A DNA stretch of 64,000 bases from Levilactobacillus acidifarinae DSM 19394 = JCM 15949 (GTDB taxonomy: Bacteria; Bacillota; Bacilli; Lactobacillales; Lactobacillaceae), in assembly GCF_001434835.1 (NCBI RefSeq), contig NZ_AZDV01000026.1:400073-464072 (forward strand). Direction: 5' to 3'. The notes under the pieces were generated by a model that ran no database searches, was not told the origin of the DNA, and was given only the letters and a program-made list of their open reading frames with translations. A program made the translations under genes and the position numbers. Positions 59,938-64,000 of the stretch are shown piece after piece. Numbering within the stretch: position 1 is the stretch's first letter; each line of letters begins with the position of its first letter.

Positions 59938-62547
59938 TTAATTTTCAGATTTAGTCTGGCGGGCATGGGTAAAGCTCAACTGATCGTCGGCCACATCGAT
60001 GGTAATCAGACTGTGGGCGGGAATCTTCCCGGCAATCAGTTCCTTGGCCAGCGGCGTTTCCACGTGCATGGTAATGAACCGTTGCAGTGGTCGCGCCCCG
60101 TACGCTGGCAAGTAACCCGCCTTAGCGATCCAGGCTTGAGCGGCCGGCGTAATCGTCAGGTCCAATTGCTGGTCGTGTAACCGGGTTGCCAGATGGCCAA
60201 TCAACTTGACCACGATTTGTTGAACGTCGGCTAAGGTCAACGGCGTAAACATGATGGTGTCGTCGATCCGGTTCAAAAATTCTGGGCGGAAGTGGGCTTG
60301 TAAGAGTTGCGCCACCTGTTTTTGGGCCTCCGGTTGAATGTGGCCCTGGTCGTCGGTCCCCTGTAACAGGATGTCCGACCCCAGGTTTGACGTCATAATC
60401 AAAATGGTGTTCTTAAAGTCCACGGTTCGGCCCTGACTGTCGGTCAACCGTCCGTCGTCCAAGACCTGTAGTAAGAGATTAAAAACATCGGGGTGGGCCT
60501 TTTCCACTTCGTCAAACAACACAATGGTGTACGGGTTGCGCCGCACGGCCTCGGTCAACTGGCCTCCCTCTTCGTAGCCCACGTAACCGGGCGCCGCTCC
60601 GACTAACCGGGACACGGATTCCTTTTCCATGTACTCACTCATGTCGATGCGGACCATGTGGTCTTCGCTATCAAACAGGTTAGCCGCTAACGCCTTGGCC
60701 AGTTCGGTCTTCCCGACCCCGGTCGGCCCCAGAAAGAGGAAGGAGCCTAACGGTTTGGTCGGGTCCTGTAGCCCGGCGCGCGACCGCAACACGGCATCGG
60801 CCACGGCGCTGACGGCTTGGTCTTGTCCCACGACCCGGTCGTGTAAGCGATCGGCCAATTTCAGCAACTTCTCCCGTTCGCCCTGAACCAGCTTGGTGAC
60901 CGGGATACCCGTCATGCGGCTGACTACGGCCGCAATTTCGTTGGCCGTGACGGATTCGGAGACCAACCAGTGTTTCTGTTGATCCTGGGCCTCCAGACCA
61001 GCGAGTTCTTTTTCCAACCGTGGAATCGTGCCGTGTTGTAATTCGGCCGCCTTGGTCAGGTCGTACTGGCTTTCGGCAGTCGTCAAATCCCGCTTGGCCT
61101 GATCCAACTCGGTCTTCTTGTCGCCTAACTGGTGGATGGCCGATTTCTCGTCGTTCCACTGGGCACTCAACCGGTCAACCTTTTCTTTGGTATCGGCCAG
61201 TTGTTTCTTCAGTTCCTTCAAACGCGCCTGCGACGCCGCGTCGGTTTCCTGCTTCAATGCGGTCTGTTCAACCTGCATGCGCATCATCTGACGACGGGCC
61301 TGATCCAATTCCGTGGGCGCCGAGTTCATTTCCACCCGGATGGACGCGGAAGCCTCGTCGACCAGATCAATGGCCTTATCGGGTAAGAACCGGTCGGTTA
61401 GATACCGGTCGGATAATTTGGCCGCGGCCACCAGCGCGTTATCGTGAATCCGCACGCCGTGGTGGATCTCAAAACGTTCACGGATGCCCCGCAAGATGGT
61501 GACGGTGTCTTCCACGCTAGGTTCGTTGACCACGACACGTTGGAACCGCCGTTCGAGTGCCTTATCCTGTTCCATGTATTGGCGGTACTCGTCTAACGTC
61601 GTGGCCCCAATCAGGTGTAGTTCGCCGCGGGCCAGCATCGGTTTTAACAGGTTGCCGGCGTCCATACTTCCTTCGGCCTTGCCGGCACCTACGATGTTGT
61701 GGATTTCGTCGATAAACATGATGATTTGGCCGTCACTCTTGGTGACCTCCTTCAAGACGGCCTTCAACCGTTCCTCGAATTCTCCGCGGTACTTGGCCCC
61801 GGCAATCAAAGACCCCATGTCCAGCGAGAAGAGCGTCTTATCCTTCAGGTTGTCGGGGACGTCACCGCGCACGATGCGTTGGGCCAGGCCCTCGACAATG
61901 GCCGTCTTCCCGACCCCGGGTTCCCCGATTAAGACCGGATTGTTTTTGGTTTTACGTGATAGGATCCGAATGACGGACAAAATTTCGTCGTCGCGCCCAA
62001 TGATGGGATCGATTTTACCACTGCGCATGGCCTTAACCAGGTCGGTCCCGTACTTTTCTAGGGCCTTGTACTGGTCTTCTTGGTTCTTCGAGGTCACCCG
62101 TTCCCCCCCACGAAGTTGGTCAACGGCCTGCTTCAGCTTGCTAGTGGTTAATCCTCGTTGCTTTAAATAGTCGGTCAGACTTTCACCGGTCAAATGCATC
62201 ACGGCTAAAACCACCGTGTCGATGGCCAAATAATCGTCGTGGTATTTCTCGCGGAGTTGGTCCGCTTGTTGTAAGAGTTCGGTTAGATTATTGGAGAAGG
62301 TTTGGCCGTACTGCACGCCACTCCCCGTCACCTGACTAATCCCGTCTAACTCCCGGTCAAGTTCGGCGTCTAATTGCACGACGTCGACGCCCGCGTCTTG
62401 AAACAACTGCCGGGCTAACTCCCCGGGTTGGACGAGAAACTTGAATAAATGGGCGACCGTGACGGCCTGGTGTTTCCGGGTCACGGCAATTCGTTGAGCC
62501 TCACCGAGCGCGTCGGTCAGGGCTTGGGTCATTTTTTCTGGGTCCAT
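59938..62547 (-). CDS. clpB: ATP-dependent chaperone ClpB
   Basis: An 869-residue AAA+ disaggregase: N domain with two repeats (about 1-145), AAA1 Walker [10 protein letters not shown] at 208-216 and Walker [12 protein letters not shown], a coiled-coil middle domain (about 410-530), AAA2 GPTGVGKTE and [12 protein letters not shown]. No ClpP-binding loop is seen, so it works with DnaK, not a protease. ATG after GGAGG. The CtsR operator and promoter lie about 80-130 bases upstream. Confidence 0.97.
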   Translation of the reverse strand: MDPEKMTQALTDALGEAQRIAVTRKHQAVTVAHLFKFLVQPGELARQLFQDAGVDVVQLDAELDRELDGISQVTGSGVQYGQTFSNNLTELLQQADQLREKYHDDYLAIDTVVLAVMHLTGESLTDYLKQRGLTTSKLKQAVDQLRGGERVTSKNQEDQYKALEKYGTDLVKAMRSGKIDPIIGRDDEILSVIRILSRKTKNNPVLIGEPGVGKTAIVEGLAQRIVRGDVPDNLKDKTLFSLDMGSLIAGAKYRGEFEERLKAVLKEVTKSDGQIIMFIDEIHNIVGAGKAEGSMDAGNLLKPMLARGELHLIGATTLDEYRQYMEQDKALERRFQRVVVNEPSVEDTVTILRGIRERFEIHHGVRIHDNALVAAAKLSDRYLTDRFLPDKAIDLVDEASASIRVEMNSAPTELDQARRQMMRMQVEQTALKQETDAASQARLKELKKQLADTKEKVDRLSAQWNDEKSAIHQLGDKKTELDQAKRDLTTAESQYDLTKAAELQHGTIPRLEKELAGLEAQDQQKHWLVSESVTANEIAAVVSRMTGIPVTKLVQGEREKLLKLADRLHDRVVGQDQAVSAVADAVLRSRAGLQDPTKPLGSFLFLGPTGVGKTELAKALAANLFDSEDHMVRIDMSEYMEKESVSRLVGAAPGYVGYEEGGQLTEAVRRNPYTIVLFDEVEKAHPDVFNLLLQVLDDGRLTDSQGRTVDFKNTILIMTSNLGSDILLQGTDDQGHIQPEAQKQVAQLLQAHFRPEFLNRIDDTIMFTPLTLADVQQIVVKLIGHLATRLHDQQLDLTITPAAQAWIAKAGYLPAYGARPLQRFITMHVETPLAKELIAGKIPAHSLITIDVADDQLSFTHARQTKSEN

Positions 62548-62594
62548 GAGGATTCCTCCGTTTCAAATTTAACTTAAATCGTTAGACTAAAAAA

Positions 62595-62616
62595 GAGGCA
62601 ACCAACGGTCAACCTC
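62595..62616 (-). terminator. Terminator-like hairpin between pepT and clpB
   Basis: GAGGT-GACC pairs with GGTT-GCCTC (one bulge, G-U pairs), then TTTTTT. It is downstream of the predicted clpB start site, so it may end pepT transcripts or attenuate clpB. Confidence 0.55.
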
Positions 62617-62629
62617 AATTTTCAATCAT

Positions 62630-62657
62630 ATTCTAACTGATTTTAGACCAAATTCAA
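62630..62657 (-). promoter_or_regulatory. Promoter of clpB
   Basis: -35 TTGAAT (62652-62657), 16-base spacer, -10 TAGAAT (62630-62635) on the minus strand. Confidence 0.6.
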
Positions 62658-62662
62658 AATAA

Positions 62663-62679
62663 TTTGACCAATTTTGACT
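62663..62679 (-). promoter_or_regulatory. CtsR operator of clpB
   Basis: Minus-strand heptads AGTCAAA and GGTCAAA separated by three bases match the CtsR consensus (RGTCAAA, NNN, RGTCAAA) exactly. It adjoins the clpB -35, so CtsR should repress clpB until heat or protein stress. Confidence 0.85.
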
Positions 62680-62686
62680 AATTAAT

Positions 62687-63928
62687 TTAAGCCTGCTGTT
62701 CCGCTAACGCCACAATCTTGATCAGGACGTCGGTGGCCTTTTCCATGGTCTGCTCGGAGACGTACTCGAACCGGCCGTGCATGTTTTCGCCCCCAGCAAA
62801 CAGGTTCGGCGTTGGTAACCCCATGAACGAGATCTTCGAGCCATCGGTTCCCCCGCGAACCGGGAAGATCAGTGGCTGAATATCAAGGTCTTCGAGGGCT
62901 TGTTTGGCCAGTTCAACCACGTGCATGTCCTTTTCGAGAACTTCGCGCATGTTGTAGTACTGATCCTTGAGGGTGACCTGAACCCGGTCTTGACCGAAGG
63001 CTTGGTTCAGCTGATCGGCCACGCCCTGGAAGAGCCGCTTACGATCTTCGAAGATCTGCCGGTCGTGATCCCGGATGATGTAGCTAAGGTGCGCCGAATC
63101 CACGTCGCCGGTCATGCTGTACAGGTGGAAGAACCCTTCACGGCCTTCCGTATTTTCCGGCCGGTCGTGAACCGGTAAGCCCGCGTGAAAGTCCATGGCC
63201 ACCTGAGAGGCATTGACCATGACCCCCTTGGCCTCGGCGGGATGCACGTTGGTCCCGGTAATCTCGACCTGAGCGTCCGCTGCGTTAAAGGTTTCATATT
63301 CTAACTGTCCCAGGGGACCCCCGTCGACCGTGTAAGCAATGTCGGCCCCAAAGTCGGCCACGTCAAAGTGGTCCGCCCCGGTCCCAATTTCTTCGTCCGG
63401 TCCCAGCCCGATTTTAATCTCACCGTGCTTGATTTCCGGATGTGCCAATAGATACTCGGCGGCCGCCATAATTTCGGCAACTCCGGATTTATCATCGGCC
63501 CCGAGTAGCGTCGTGCCGTCGGTCGTGATCAGGGTATCGCCCCGGTAGTTCTTTAAGTTCGGAAAGACCGCCGGATCCAACGTGTACTTCCCCGCGGCGT
63601 CCAGCTTAATCACGGACTGGCCGTCGTAGTTCTCGACAATTTGGGGTCGGATGTTTTCACTGTTGAAATCCGCGGTATCAAAGTGGGAAATGAACCCAAT
63701 CTTGGTCACGGCTTTAGCGGTGTTGGCCGGTAACGTCGCGTACACGTAGGCCGATTGCGGGTTGATATGCACGTTGTTCAGGCCAATCGCGGTCAGGTCT
63801 TGCACCAGCCGGTTGGCAAACTCGGTCAGACGGGGCGTCGACGGAATCGTCGTCGATTGCGGGTCCGAACGGGTGTTAACCTTCACGTAGTCCAAGAAAC
63901 GGGGAATCAGGTTTGCATACTTTGCCAA
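62687..63928 (-). CDS. pepT: Peptidase T (aminotripeptidase)
   Basis: A 413-residue dinuclear zinc M20 aminopeptidase that removes the N-terminal residue of tripeptides; in lactic acid bacteria it helps complete milk or plant protein breakdown. Zinc ligands lie in [31 protein letters not shown] and the C-terminal [30 protein letters not shown] binds substrate. I take a TTG start at 63928, eight bases after GAGGAG; the GTG at 63937 overlaps that site. Cytoplasmic. Confidence 0.95.
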   Translation of the reverse strand: MAKYANLIPRFLDYVKVNTRSDPQSTTIPSTPRLTEFANRLVQDLTAIGLNNVHINPQSAYVYATLPANTAKAVTKIGFISHFDTADFNSENIRPQIVENYDGQSVIKLDAAGKYTLDPAVFPNLKNYRGDTLITTDGTTLLGADDKSGVAEIMAAAEYLLAHPEIKHGEIKIGLGPDEEIGTGADHFDVADFGADIAYTVDGGPLGQLEYETFNAADAQVEITGTNVHPAEAKGVMVNASQVAMDFHAGLPVHDRPENTEGREGFFHLYSMTGDVDSAHLSYIIRDHDRQIFEDRKRLFQGVADQLNQAFGQDRVQVTLKDQYYNMREVLEKDMHVVELAKQALEDLDIQPLIFPVRGGTDGSKISFMGLPTPNLFAGGENMHGRFEYVSEQTMEKATDVLIKIVALAEQQA

Positions 63929-63937
63929 AAAAATCAC

Positions 63938-64000
63938 TCCTCAACTTAATTTGTCACCATCGTTAGTTTACACGCCGGTCCGGTTAAAGAAAAGTAAACG
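63938..64000. other. Upstream region of pepT
   Basis: Only the ribosome-binding site GAGGAG (about 63937-63942) and a TAAACT -10-like hexamer (near 63970) are visible; no further gene starts before the window ends. Confidence 0.3.

Noticed and set aside
59839-60180. 113-codon frame at the clpB end
   Set aside because: Antisense to clpB and crosses its terminator.
1-64000. tRNA, rRNA, CRISPR arrays, insertion sequences, prophage or toxin-antitoxin genes
   Set aside because: None seen: no direct-repeat and spacer arrays, no transposase or integrase other than XerC and XerD, and no cloverleaf or rRNA-like stretch noticed by eye. A tool search would be needed to exclude short tRNA-like elements.

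Overview
The window reads as a chromosomal segment of a heterofermentative lactic acid bacterium of the family Lactobacillaceae. The sequence looks GC-rich for a lactobacillus, and a Levilactobacillus-type species is my best guess (inference only). The evidence is gene content and order close to Bacillus and Lactobacillus (topA-xerC-hslV-hslU; scpA-scpB-rluB; cmk-rpsA-der-hup), the absence of codY after hslU, and the absence of pfkA beside pyk, which fits phosphoketolase-based sugar metabolism. Most genes lie on the minus strand. I see no rRNA, tRNA, insertion sequence, prophage or CRISPR array.

Layout. 1-2.1 kb: an AraC-type regulator followed by a cinnamoyl/feruloyl-esterase-like hydrolase. 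2.1-4.6 kb: a compact WxL surface-protein locus (WxL, DUF916/DUF3324, WxL). 5-8 kb: accessory metabolic and hypothetical genes. 8-15.6 kb: manganese pyrophosphatase with a LysR regulator, topoisomerase IV (parE-parC) under a LexA-like box, and divergent plsY. 15.6-24.5 kb: aldose-epimerase-like gene, hslU, hslV, xerC, topA, dprA, rnhB and ylqF. 24.6-33.9 kb: yozE, ypmS, a GDSL hydrolase, degV, a hemolysin III-like gene, dfrA-thyA, an ABC-F protein, cca and a YitT-type membrane protein.

34-48.2 kb: a long minus-strand block: TPR protein, hup, der, rpsA, cmk, LysM protein, recQ, ypbB, FMN-riboswitch-controlled ribU, rluB, scpB, scpA, ribT, xerD and cvfB. 48.3-54.6 kb: pyk with a candidate cre site, a transaldolase/FSA-type gene with its own palindromic operator candidate, and dnaE with a full-consensus LexA box. 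54.8-59.9 kb: an ugpC-A-E-B-glpQ operon for glycerophosphodiesters behind a Pho-box-like array. 59.9-64 kb: clpB with a CtsR operator, and pepT.

The window is mostly housekeeping genes and I did not find a convincing new multi-gene system. The best leads are regulatory or structural: two SOS boxes on parEC and dnaE, a Pho-like array on ugp, a structured 305-base intergenic region between recQ and the LysM gene, an atypical WxL pair, an FSA-type gene near pyk where pfkA is expected, and several palindromic operator candidates. Starts were chosen by ribosome-binding-site spacing and often differ from the longest possible reading frame.
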